Below are positions 6,643 to 12,907 of a stretch of 13,337 bases of DNA, piece by piece. The first letter of the stretch is position 1. Each line of letters opens with the position of its first letter. The notes beneath the pieces were generated by a model. It ran no database searches and had not been told where the DNA came from. It saw only the letters and a list, made by a program, of their open reading frames with translations. The stretch lies in assembly GCA_002364005.1 (NCBI GenBank), contig DEXG01000038.1, positions 43,266 to 56,602 of the forward strand, in the 5' to 3' direction. This DNA is from Phycisphaerales bacterium UBA3190. GTDB taxonomy: Bacteria; Planctomycetota; Phycisphaerae; Phycisphaerales; UBA1924. Both the position numbers and the translations under genes were made by a program.

Positions 6643-7950
6643 TCAGTGGCCTTCAATGGTCAGCGGGGTGTGTCCCATGCGCTGGGCGGCCATCTTCTCC
6701 CAGCCGCTGCCAAGCTCGCCTTCGGGGTCCGGGGGCACGATATCGACCTTCTTCTCACCCAGCTTGGCCTCGCCACTGCGGACCCGCTCTTGGAAGTCCT
6801 TGCACTCGGCCAGCAGGCGATCGAGGATCTCGTCCTCGCCCACGGTCGCGACCTTCTGGCCCTGGACATAGATAATGCCCTTGCGATCGCCCGCGAACAC
6901 CGCGACATCGGCGCCCTCGGCCTCGCCGGGCCCGTTGACGACGCAGCCCATCACCGCGACCTTCATCGGCACAAGGATCTCGGCTTCGAGTTTCTCGTTG
7001 ACCTCCTGCACGAGCGAGAAGAGATCGACCTGGATGCGGCCGCAGGTCGGGCAGGCGATCAGCTCGGCCCCGATGCGCTCACGCAGCCCCAGCGAGTAGA
7101 GCAGTTCCAGCCCGTCCTCGACCTCGTAGATCGGGTCGTTGGCGTAGGAAATGCGGATGGTGTCGCCGATGCCGTTGGCCATCAGGGTGCCCAGCGCGAC
7201 GACCGAGCGGATGCAGCCGGTTTCTTTTGGGCCCGCGTGGGTGACGCCCAGATGCAGCGGGTGGGCGAAGCGCTTGGAGATCTCGGTGTAGGCGTCGATG
7301 ACGACGGTGGCGTCCATGGACTTGGCGCTGATGGCGATGTCGTAGAAGTCGCGTTCGTAGAAGATGTCGAGGTATTCCTCGAGCTTGGCGATCATGATCG
7401 AGAGCATGTAGCCGTGCTTCTGGTCGGAGAACACGGCACCGAGTTCCTTGGCGCGTGCCTGCTTGTCCTTGCGCTCGATGATCGAGCCCTCGTTCACGCC
7501 CACGCGGATCGGGATGCCTCGTTCTTTGCACGCGTCGATGACCTGCTCGACCTGGGCCCGGTCGGTGATGTTGCCCGGGTTGAGGCGGATCTTGTGCACG
7601 CCAGCCTCGACGGCTTCCAGCGCCCGCTTGAAGTGGAAGTGCACATCGGCGACGATCGGAACGGTGGTCTGGGCGAGGATCTCGGGCAGCGCCTCGGTGT
7701 CCTTGCGTTCGGGCACGGCCACGCGGACGATGTCGGCCCCGGCGGCGGTGAGCTTGTGGATCTCGGCGACGCACTTGTCGATGTCGTGGGTGTAGCCCGC
7801 GGTCATGGTCTGCACGCTGACGGGGGCGGCGGTGGTGGGGCCAATCCCGTGTGCAAGGGGGTGGTCGGGTGCGATTCCACCACCGATCTGGACGATCCCG
7901 GTGCGTTGGTCGCCGACGAAGATAGGACGGGTTGGGTTTCTGGGGTTCAT
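6643..7950 (-). CDS. ispG: (E)-4-hydroxy-3-methylbut-2-enyl-diphosphate synthase
   Basis: IspG (GcpE) converts methylerythritol cyclodiphosphate to HMBPP, the penultimate step of the MEP isoprenoid pathway, in the cytoplasm. The [4Fe-4S] ligands are visible: C300 and C303 (ACPTCGR), C336 (GCVVNGPGE) and E343. The TIM-barrel part has PVSVQTMT (43-50), GADIVRVAVP (71-80), ADVHFH (101-106) and IRLNPGNI (121-128). This is the standard short bacterial form, but at 435 aa it is longer than the usual 350-400. It has an extra segment IAPDHPLAHGIGPTTA (26-41) and a polar C-terminal tail after about residue 395. The ATG at 7948-7950 has no Shine-Dalgarno. TAGAAT (7957-7962, minus strand) lies six bases upstream, suggesting a leaderless message. 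A repeat (8018-8109) separates it from the membrane-protein gene upstream. Confidence 0.97.
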   Translation of the reverse strand: MNPRNPTRPIFVGDQRTGIVQIGGGIAPDHPLAHGIGPTTAAPVSVQTMTAGYTHDIDKCVAEIHKLTAAGADIVRVAVPERKDTEALPEILAQTTVPIVADVHFHFKRALEAVEAGVHKIRLNPGNITDRAQVEQVIDACKERGIPIRVGVNEGSIIERKDKQARAKELGAVFSDQKHGYMLSIMIAKLEEYLDIFYERDFYDIAISAKSMDATVVIDAYTEISKRFAHPLHLGVTHAGPKETGCIRSVVALGTLMANGIGDTIRISYANDPIYEVEDGLELLYSLGLRERIGAELIACPTCGRIQVDLFSLVQEVNEKLEAEILVPMKVAVMGCVVNGPGEAEGADVAVFAGDRKGIIYVQGQKVATVGEDEILDRLLAECKDFQERVRSGEAKLGEKKVDIVPPDPEGELGSGWEKMAAQRMGHTPLTIEGH

Positions 7951-7956
7951 CGGGAG

Positions 7957-7962
7957 ATTCTA
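7957..7962 (-). promoter_or_regulatory. Likely -10 hexamer close to the ispG start
   Basis: TAGAAT on the minus strand matches TATAAT at five of six positions. The six bases between it and the ATG (CTCCCG) contain no ribosome binding site. Transcription would be expected to begin at or next to the start codon. No clear -35 was found. Confidence 0.5.
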
Positions 7963-8017
7963 GGTCGTACGGGTGGATTTGGTGGTTGGTTCGTGCTGTG
8001 TTTCGATTCTGAGATCC

Positions 8018-8109
8018 GGGTGCCACTACTCGACGCGAAGCGGCGCAGTAGTGCTCTTTGAGGGTTCGGAAGACACTACTGCGCGTCTTCGACGCGAGTA
8101 GTGGCACCC
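8018..8109. repeat. REPIN-like inverted pair, ACTACT type
   Basis: The 92-bp element starts GGGTGCCACTACTCG and ends in its reverse complement CGAGTAGTGGCACCC. It contains two hairpins. The left one pairs CACTACT (8024-8030) with AGTAGTG (8047-8053). The right one pairs CACTACT (8074-8080) with AGTAGTG (8097-8103) and has an inner stem CGCGTC/GACGCG (8082-8087 and 8091-8096) around TTC. A short spacer joins them. The outer head GGGTGCCAC is shared with the repeats at 8964, 10938 and 13290, while the stem sequence differs. The right half overlaps the end of the membrane-protein gene. Confidence 0.8.
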
Positions 8110-8894
8110 TGCGATGGGGATTCCGGACGCATGCGGTTGGCGTACTTGAGCCGACGGAGGCCGAGGTAAGCGAAGGTCTCGAAGAAGAGGAAGCCGAGAA
8201 TACTCAGCAGAAAGAAGAACACGGTCAGATTGTCGTAGTAGTTTGAGAGTGTATATCCGGTCACATAGGGACGCTCACTCCATGGGAGCTTCGGGTATTT
8301 ATTCATTTCAATGCCATGTATGACTGATTGTCCAAGGCAGTACAGGCTCGATGCCAGCAACGAACCGCACCAAACCCATCCCACGCTCCCATGGCTCACG
8401 ATTTGATATGCGATCGGTTCGGTCACTCTGAAGCCGCGAGATTTGCTGATAATCCTGAGCCCAGAGAGTTCGATTTCCGTGAAGATGACAAAAACCGTAA
8501 TCAGAATAATCACACCCACTGCGCCCAGAATCGCAATTCCAATCACGCTCAGTGAGGAATACGGATTGATAAGTTCAATGAGGAGGAGCACCAAGTACAT
8601 ACAGCTGCTTGAAATCAGCAGTGTCCTTGCGGTGAGACCACTGGTTGTGCGTTCCTTCAAGTGCATCACATCCAGCGTCCGCAGCGGATGCCGCAGCGTC
8701 ATCCACCATGTCGCCAGCAGTGATTTCACGCCCGGCGACTGCTGCCAGGGTGTGCCGACACGCCGCTCGGGCAGGCTCTCGGCGATGGGCTTGCCACACT
8801 CGGGGCAGTTGCCGGATTGATCGAGGCCTTCGATCACATACCCGCACTTCTCGCAGAGGAGGGTGTATTCATCTGTCCAGGGGCGGTCGGGCAT
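8076..8894 (-). CDS. Zinc-ribbon membrane protein, four TM segments, 272 aa
   Basis: The N-terminus has a zinc-ribbon pattern: C14-x2-C17 and C30-x2-C33 (CEKCG and CPECG). The conserved-looking stretch RVGTPWQQSPGVKSLLATWWMTLRHP follows it, split here as RVGTPWQQSP (45-54) and GVKSLLATWWMTLRHP (55-70). Four hydrophobic segments lie at about 91-109, 116-139, 170-192 and 223-246. The protein resembles planctomycete inner-membrane proteins of unknown function; no enzyme motif was seen. The frame is open further upstream, but that part reads only repeat DNA. I chose the ATG at 8892-8894, where TACCAT lies six bases upstream and the zinc ribbon begins at once. The last ten residues (GATTRVEDAQ) and the TAG stop are encoded by the repeat at 8018-8109, so the native C-terminus may have been replaced. 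Confidence 0.8.
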   Translation of the reverse strand: MPDRPWTDEYTLLCEKCGYVIEGLDQSGNCPECGKPIAESLPERRVGTPWQQSPGVKSLLATWWMTLRHPLRTLDVMHLKERTTSGLTARTLLISSSCMYLVLLLIELINPYSSLSVIGIAILGAVGVIILITVFVIFTEIELSGLRIISKSRGFRVTEPIAYQIVSHGSVGWVWCGSLLASSLYCLGQSVIHGIEMNKYPKLPWSERPYVTGYTLSNYYDNLTVFFFLLSILGFLFFETFAYLGLRRLKYANRMRPESPSQGATTRVEDAQ

Positions 8895-8900
8895 GGGGGG

Positions 8901-8906
8901 ATGGTA
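8901..8906 (-). promoter_or_regulatory. Likely -10 hexamer close to the membrane-protein start
   Basis: TACCAT on the minus strand is followed by six C residues and then the ATG at 8894. There is no ribosome binding site. The same hexamer precedes obgE at nearly the same distance. No -35 was recognised. Confidence 0.4.
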
Positions 8907-8963
8907 TGGCGAGGTGAAGGAAGGGGGTCTCCCCATGGCGGGGGGAGGCGAGTTTGGAAGTAT

Positions 8964-9100
8964 GGGTGCCACGGCTTGCTCCGCCCCCCGGGCGGACAAG
9001 CCGTGCGCTGAGGACCGACTTGGGGCGATTCTCTTTATAAGTCCACGACAAAGGCGATGCACGGGTTGTCCGCCTATCGGCGGAGCAACCCGTGGCACCC
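8964..9100. repeat. REPIN-like inverted pair, copy 1 of the GGCTTG type
   Basis: The 137-bp element starts GGGTGCCACGG and ends CCGTGGCACCC. The left hairpin pairs CACGGCTTG with CAAGCCGTG and TCCGCCC with GGGCGGA, with one bulged C. The right hairpin is the same unit inverted: CACGGGTTG/CAACCCGTG and TCCGCC/GGCGGA, with the equivalent bulge. The linker shares blocks with the copy at 10938-11073, including GGACCGAC and CGACAAAGGC. The 12 bases before it (GTTTGGAAGTAT) also precede the copy at 13290. In all, 8952-9011 is identical to 13278-13337. Confidence 0.88.
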
Positions 9101-9133
9101 TGTTGGATAATCATCCTCATACGAACTTCTCAG

Positions 9134-9201
9134 AAGACACCCCTCCGATCCGCCTTCGGCGGACCACCTCCCTCGTCCGCCAGAGGCGGATCGCGGGGAG
9201 G
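9134..9201. repeat. Second-family hairpin repeat, single unit
   Basis: Read on the minus strand the unit is GGGAGGTGG, then a stem TCCGCC-GAA-GGCGGA, then CGGAGGGGTGTCTT, with a second TCCGCC/GGCGGA hairpin (9176-9190) outside. This is the plan of each half of the element at 11109-11234, with a different but still paired stem. It begins 33 bases after the repeat at 8964-9100. Confidence 0.7.
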
Positions 9202-9220
9202 CACACTTTGTCAACACCGT

Positions 9221-9238
9221 CAACCCCGTAGGGGGTTG
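9221..9238 (-). terminator. Possible hairpin downstream of obgE
   Basis: CAACCCC (9221-9227) pairs with GGGGTTG (9232-9238) around a four-base loop, 43 bases past the obgE stop. No T run follows on the minus strand, so termination here is uncertain. Confidence 0.3.
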
Positions 9239-9281
9239 GGTGGTGGGGGGAGATGAGGTGTAGATCGACTCGGTGGGGGGC

Positions 9282-10307
9282 TTACCAGCCCGACTGCACC
9301 TTGCCGCGGTGGAGCATGTTGTAGGCGGCTTCGAGGAGTGCGGGGCAGCCGATGCCGGTGGCGCCGCTGATCGGGTAGATCTCGGTTGCCGCGTCGAGTT
9401 GCAGCTCGGTGCGCATGGTGTCCATGGCTTCCTGCTGGTCTTCGTCGGTCATGAGGTCGAGCTTGTTGAGCGCGATCATCTCGGGCTTCTCGGCCAGTTC
9501 GGACGAGTAGCCCATCAGCTCCTCGCGGATCGCCCGGTAGTTCTCTGCCGGGGTCAGCCCGTTGTCGGGTGCGACATCGAGCACATGGATGATGATGCGG
9601 GTGCGTTCGATATGACGCAGGAACGAGTGCCCGAGACCCGCACCGCCCGAGGCACCCTCGATCAGACCCGGGATGTCGGCGATCACGAGTCGGCGGGACT
9701 GGTCGAGCGAGGCGATGCCCAGCTGCGGCGAGAGCGTCGTGAACGGGTAGTCTGCGATCTTGGGATCGGCGCGGGAGACCGATTTGAGGAAAGTGCTCTT
9801 GCCGGCGTTGGGCAGGCCAACCAGCCCGACCTCGGCGATGACCTTGAGTTCGAGCTTCAGCGCCAACTCTTCGCCGGGCTCGCCCGGGGTGGCCTTGCGG
9901 GGTGTCTGGTTGACGGCACTCTTGAAGTGCTCGTTGCCGAACCCGCCCTTGCCGCCGTGGGCGATGATGATCTCGTCGCCGGGGCCGAGGTCGACGATCT
10001 CTTCGCCGGTTTCCTCGTTGTAAACGACGGTGCCCGCTGGGACGCGAACGACGAGGTCGTTGCCTGCGCCGCCGGTGCACTGCTTCTTGCCGCCGCCCTC
10101 GCCGGGCTCGGCTTTCCATTCGTAGATGCCTCGGAAGTCGACGAGGGTGTTGAGGCCCTCATCGACGCGGAGGATGACATCGCCGCCCTTCCCGCCGTCG
10201 CCGCCGTTTGGTCCGCCCTTGGGCATGCCTTTGGCGCGTTTGAAGGAGACTTTGCCGTCGCCGCCCTTGCCGGCGAAGACCATGATGCGTGCACGATCGA
10301 TGAACAT
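9282..10307 (-). CDS. obgE: GTPase Obg/CgtA
   Basis: Obg is an essential GTPase that binds the 50S ribosomal subunit and acts in ribosome assembly and stress signalling. The protein is 341 aa. The glycine-rich Obg fold fills residues 1-158, with FAGKGGDGKVSFKRAK (11-26) and GGPNGGDGGKGGDV (31-44). The G domain follows: G1 GLPNAGKST (164-172), switch I FTT (189-191), G3 DIPG (211-214), G4 NKLD (281-284) and G5 SGA (314-316). It stops soon after the G domain, so it lacks the C-terminal OCT domain of the Bacillus protein and the acidic tail of E. coli ObgE. The ATG at 10305-10307 has no Shine-Dalgarno, but TACCAT lies five bases upstream on the minus strand. The usual neighbours rplU-rpmA are absent. 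The gene diverges from the PilZ gene. Confidence 0.97.
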   Translation of the reverse strand: MFIDRARIMVFAGKGGDGKVSFKRAKGMPKGGPNGGDGGKGGDVILRVDEGLNTLVDFRGIYEWKAEPGEGGGKKQCTGGAGNDLVVRVPAGTVVYNEETGEEIVDLGPGDEIIIAHGGKGGFGNEHFKSAVNQTPRKATPGEPGEELALKLELKVIAEVGLVGLPNAGKSTFLKSVSRADPKIADYPFTTLSPQLGIASLDQSRRLVIADIPGLIEGASGGAGLGHSFLRHIERTRIIIHVLDVAPDNGLTPAENYRAIREELMGYSSELAEKPEMIALNKLDLMTDEDQQEAMDTMRTELQLDAATEIYPISGATGIGCPALLEAAYNMLHRGKVQSGW

Positions 10308-10312
10308 GGACG

Positions 10313-10318
10313 ATGGTA
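10313..10318 (-). promoter_or_regulatory. Likely -10 hexamer close to the obgE start
   Basis: TACCAT on the minus strand lies five bases before the obgE ATG with no ribosome binding site between them. A 7-bp inverted repeat (TGCGACT near 10325 and AGTCGCA near 10370) flanks the divergent promoter region further upstream. Confidence 0.4.
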
Positions 10319-10423
10319 GGTCGTTGCGACTGCGGATATTGCGCCCCGTGGGTGGTTGGGACTGAAGTCGCAGAGAAGACAGGCCGATAAGGCATGGGTC
10401 TACGCCACCCCAGGAGCCCTGAT

Positions 10424-10816
10424 ATGCCCAGCCAGCCGCGTGTGAACCGTCGAATCCATGAACGCTTTCTGCTCCAGCCGGGCTACACCGCCGCTTCGGT
10501 GCGTCTGCACCCCAAGGAGCGTGCGTTCACCCGTGAGGGGCATGTGTACGACATCTCGGAGGGTGGGATCCGCTTCGAGCTGGATCACCCGATCGAGCTG
10601 GGTTCGACCATCACGATGCGGATCGAACTGCCCAGCAACTGCGACGACGCGGGCCTTGACCACTGCGTGTTCGTCACGGGCAATGTGATCTGGTGCGATC
10701 TCGACGAGCCCGGCCCGAGCAAGATGGCGATGGCCATCACCCGCTACGACCGCCAGGGCGACAAGGCACGGATGCTCAGGTCGCTGACGAGCAAGCGGTA
10801 TCTGCGGGCGGCGTAA
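10424..10816 (+). CDS. Single-domain PilZ protein, 130 aa
   Basis: PilZ domains bind the second messenger cyclic di-GMP. Both signature motifs are present: RxxxR at R10-R14 (RIHER) and D/NxSxxG at D43-G48 (DISEGG), followed by a beta-barrel-like alternating pattern to about residue 108. There is no other domain, signal peptide or membrane segment, so it is probably a cytoplasmic adaptor whose partner is unknown. The ATG at 10424 has AGGAG (10412-10416) seven bases before it. An in-frame ATG at 10394 lacks a properly spaced site. The gene is a single unit divergent from obgE and ends at a strong terminator (10843-10886). Confidence 0.9.
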   Translation: MPSQPRVNRRIHERFLLQPGYTAASVRLHPKERAFTREGHVYDISEGGIRFELDHPIELGSTITMRIELPSNCDDAGLDHCVFVTGNVIWCDLDEPGPSKMAMAITRYDRQGDKARMLRSLTSKRYLRAA

Positions 10817-10842
10817 AAACCCGTTCACCCCAAACATCAAGC

Positions 10843-10886
10843 CAAGGCACGCTCCCCGCTTCGGGTAGCGTGCCTTGTTTCGTTTT
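10843..10886 (+). terminator. Strong rho-independent terminator of the PilZ gene
   Basis: CAAGGCACGCT (10843-10853) pairs over 11 bp with AGCGTGCCTTG (10867-10877), and CCCG/CGGG pair inside the loop. TTTCGTTTT follows on the plus strand. It lies 27 bases past the stop codon. Confidence 0.88.
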
Positions 10887-10937
10887 CTGCATGTCCCTCG
10901 CCTCCCCCTCCGCCAAACCAACGGGGACAGAACAACT

Positions 10938-11073
10938 GGGTGCCACGGCTTGCTCCGCCACAGGCGGACAAGCCGTGCGCCAAGGACCGACCTGGGTGTG
11001 CCTCTTTCCAAAGCCCCCGACAAAGGCACCACACGGGTTGTCCGCCCGCTGGGCGGAGCAACCCGTGGCACCC
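10938..11073. repeat. REPIN-like inverted pair, copy 2 of the GGCTTG type
   Basis: The 136-bp element has the same ends and the same two bulged hairpins as 8964-9100. The linker differs in part but keeps GGACCGAC, CTCTTT and CGACAAAGGC at matching positions. The loops vary (ACA and CGCT here), while the stems TCCGCC/GGCGGA, CACGGCTTG/CAAGCCGTG and CACGGGTTG/CAACCCGTG are kept. The upstream flank GTTTGGAAGTAT of the other copies is absent here, which helps place the true left boundary at GGGTGCC. Confidence 0.88.
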
Positions 11074-11108
11074 GGTTCAAGTCCAATGACTCAGAATCGC
11101 AATCCTTG

Positions 11109-11234
11109 CCTCCCCGCGCCCCGCGGGGAGGTGGCACGCGTCTTCGCGTGACGGAGGGGTCTTGGAACTCGTGGGGGGCACTGAAGACCCCTCCGCCTCG
11201 CAAGCTCGGCACCTCCCCGCGGGGCGCAGGGAGG
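11109..11234. repeat. Second-family inverted-repeat element, two units
   Basis: The outer arms are 25 bp each (11109-11133 and 11210-11234) and are reverse complements with one mismatch, starting CCTCCCCGCGCCCCGCGG. The inner arms GGAGGGGTCTT (11153-11163) and AAGACCCCTCC (11184-11194) are exact complements. Between each outer and inner arm is a small stem-loop: ACGCG-TCTT-CGCGT on the left and a CG-rich, CAAG-looped one on the right. It starts 35 bases after the repeat at 10938-11073. It lies just past the TlyA-like stop and could also act as a transcript end. Confidence 0.82.
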
Positions 11235-11245
11235 AACAAGATGAG

Positions 11246-11917
11246 CTACCGCTTCGGTGGGTTCTCGATTGACCAGTCGCTCGTCACCAGCACCAGCCAC
11301 TCCGGGTTCCCCTTGCCCTTCTTCTTCCGCTTCTTGCCCACGGCCCCGCCCAGCACCGGGCTCTTGACCCAGCCGTGCACGGCGTAGCCCAACTCGGGCA
11401 GCGAATCACGCACCCGCTCGGCGACCTCCTGGGCGTACTCCGGATCCAGCAGACCGCCCTCGCCCAGGTCGGCTTTGTCGGCCTCGTAGTGCGGCTTGAC
11501 GAGCGAGATGATGTGCCCGCCGGGCCTGAGCCATTTGGCGGCGGCATCAAGCGCCCGTGCCTGCTTGGTCCAACCGAGATCGATCACACCCAGATCAATC
11601 CCGCCCGCGTCAACCACTTCCTGCGGCGGGTCGAGGTGCAGGGCGTTGGAGCGTTCGTGGATGGTGACACGATCGTCGGTGCGGAGTTTCCAGGCGAACT
11701 CGCCGTAGGCGGTGTCGATGCTGTGCACATGCTTTGCCCCGTGCTGGAGCAGGCAATCGGTGAACCCCCCCGTGCTGCACCCGAAGTCGGCGCAGAGCAT
11801 GCCTGTGGGGTCGAATGGGAGTTCGGTCAGGGCGCGGTGGAGCTTGAGCCCGCCCCGTGACACGAATGTGGGCTCGGGGGCCGCGTCAGATGGTTGGGGT
11901 TCGATGGGCTCAGTCAT
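11246..11917 (-). CDS. TlyA-like rRNA 2'-O-methyltransferase without S4 domain
   Basis: This is a predicted SAM-dependent RNA methyltransferase of the FtsJ/TlyA fold, 223 aa. TlyA methylates 16S and 23S rRNA cytidines at the 2'-O position. FVSRGGLKLHRAL (18-30) is the TlyA signature at the start of the catalytic domain, and DFGCSTGGFTDCLLQHGA (44-61) is the SAM loop. A catalytic tetrad can be proposed: K25, D113 (VIDLGW), K141 (LVKPHYE) and E206 (NPEWLV). Usual TlyA proteins are about 250-280 aa with an N-terminal S4 RNA-binding domain; here only 17 polar residues precede the signature. A basic insert GKKRKKKGKGN (194-204) may help bind RNA. The ATG at 11917 overlaps the lpxI stop by eight bases, so the two are translationally coupled. 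An upstream in-frame ATG at 11971 lies inside lpxI and adds no S4 sequence. Confidence 0.85.
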   Translation of the reverse strand: MTEPIEPQPSDAAPEPTFVSRGGLKLHRALTELPFDPTGMLCADFGCSTGGFTDCLLQHGAKHVHSIDTAYGEFAWKLRTDDRVTIHERSNALHLDPPQEVVDAGGIDLGVIDLGWTKQARALDAAAKWLRPGGHIISLVKPHYEADKADLGEGGLLDPEYAQEVAERVRDSLPELGYAVHGWVKSPVLGGAVGKKRKKKGKGNPEWLVLVTSDWSIENPPKR

Positions 11918-12902
11918 CGTCGGATCGCGTCGCGGGTTCGGGCGACTCGGATGCGTTGGGCGTGAAGGCACGCTCGAAGTGGGCCGGGGTCATCGTCGGC
12001 GCGTCGCTCGGGGGGACCGGTGCGTGCGACACCGGGACGCCCACGATCGAGATCCCCAGTTCGTCGGCCCGCTCAAGCATCGCGAATCGGTCGAGCATGA
12101 TCACATCGCCGGCTGCGATGGCCAAACAACTGCCGCCGTGCTTGTGGAGGTTCTCGAGGGTCTGGATGCCCACGGTCGGGACATCGGATCGCCGGTCGTG
12201 CTGGGCGCGGGCACCCTTGACGAGTGTCCAGCCGCCGCGTTTGCACAGGTTGCCGGTGCGTTCGATCATGCGGTCGGTGCCTTCGACGGCTTCGACGCTG
12301 ATGACATCGCGGTCGCGGACGGTGAGCGATTGGCCGATGTCCAGGCGGAGGAGTTCGGTGAGCAGTGGCCACACGAACTCGATGTCCGCGCGCTGGTTGG
12401 CGCTGGGCTTGGTCGAGGTCATCACGCCTGGTTCGGAGAGCTGGTCCATGATCGGGAAGGTCGAGTCGATGAGGGCGACGCCGTTGTTGTCCATTTCGTC
12501 GGCGATCACCTTGAGCACGGCGTGTGAGCGTCGGTCGTGCCGCAGGTGCTTGTACCATGCGACGGCCGTGGTGAAGTCTGGGATGTTACGCACGAGCTTC
12601 CATCGCTGGTGCATGAGCTTGGCCTTGTCCACTTTACCCACCATGATGGCATGATGCACGCCCTGTTTGCGTAAACGCTTGCCCCACGAGCGCATACGGA
12701 GCAGGCCGACATCGCAGAAGGTGTCGCAGAGTTCGGGGAGGTTGTCCTCGTACTGGGCGTGGAGGCCGATGCCGTGGACGCTGTAGCCCATGGCTCGCAG
12801 CCCGTTGGCGATGAAGATGGGCAGATCGCCCCCGCCTGCGATGAGACCGATGGGGGCGGGCGCAGGGGGTGGATCGGGCAGAATGGACAGGATCCCGGCC
12901 AT
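11910..12902 (-). CDS. lpxI: UDP-2,3-diacylglucosamine pyrophosphatase LpxI
   Basis: LpxI (DUF1009) hydrolyses UDP-2,3-diacylglucosamine to lipid X and UMP, a lipid A step that LpxH performs in E. coli. The protein is 330 aa. It has an N-terminal IGLIAGGGDLPIFIA (18-32), VGKVDK (88-93), then LDIGQSLTVRDRDVISVEAV (187-206), the signature EGTDRMIER (207-215), LVKGARAQHDRRSDVPTVGIQT (227-248, written here as LVKGARAQ, HDRRSDVP, TVGIQT) and AGDVIMLDR (264-272). D240 is the likely catalytic Asp by family analogy. A polar C-terminal tail of about 40 residues exceeds the usual 270-290 aa. I chose the ATG at 12900-12902: TACAAT lies five bases upstream, and an earlier in-frame ATG would put the promoter inside the gene. 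Presence of lpxI implies an LPS-type outer membrane. Confidence 0.95.
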   Translation of the reverse strand: MAGILSILPDPPPAPAPIGLIAGGGDLPIFIANGLRAMGYSVHGIGLHAQYEDNLPELCDTFCDVGLLRMRSWGKRLRKQGVHHAIMVGKVDKAKLMHQRWKLVRNIPDFTTAVAWYKHLRHDRRSHAVLKVIADEMDNNGVALIDSTFPIMDQLSEPGVMTSTKPSANQRADIEFVWPLLTELLRLDIGQSLTVRDRDVISVEAVEGTDRMIERTGNLCKRGGWTLVKGARAQHDRRSDVPTVGIQTLENLHKHGGSCLAIAAGDVIMLDRFAMLERADELGISIVGVPVSHAPVPPSDAPTMTPAHFERAFTPNASESPEPATRSDDD

Positions 12903-12907
12903 GCTGA

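Larger units (their letters stand above)
8895..9281. other. Repeat-rich intergenic region
   Basis: No gene was found between the membrane-protein start and the obgE stop. The region holds the putative -10 (8901-8906), a C/G hairpin (CTCCCC 8929-8934 with GGGGAG 8942-8947), the REPIN-like element 8964-9100, the second-family element 9134-9201 and a small hairpin at 9221-9238. Open frames here read through palindromes and are considered artefacts. Confidence 0.75.
10817..11245. other. Repeat-rich intergenic region between convergent genes
   Basis: No gene was found between the PilZ stop and the stop of the TlyA-like gene. The region holds the PilZ terminator, the REPIN-like copy 10938-11073 and the second-family element 11109-11234, which ends 11 bases from the TlyA-like stop. 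Open frames across it read only palindromes. Confidence 0.75.

Noticed and set aside
6571..8061. Long plus-strand open frame antisense to ispG
   Set aside because: ispG on the other strand has all iron-sulfur ligands. This frame has no domain and arises from GC-rich third positions.
8895..9098. Upstream extension of the membrane-protein frame to 9098
   Set aside because: It translates the REPIN-like palindromes, and the zinc ribbon begins just after the ATG at 8894.
8964..9100. Plain bidirectional terminator
   Set aside because: Neither hairpin is followed by a T run, and near-identical copies with conserved linkers lie at other loci, which a terminator would not need.
8018..9201. CRISPR array or tandem repeat
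   Set aside because: Repeats are inverted pairs with conserved linkers, not direct repeats with unique equal-length spacers, and no cas gene is present.
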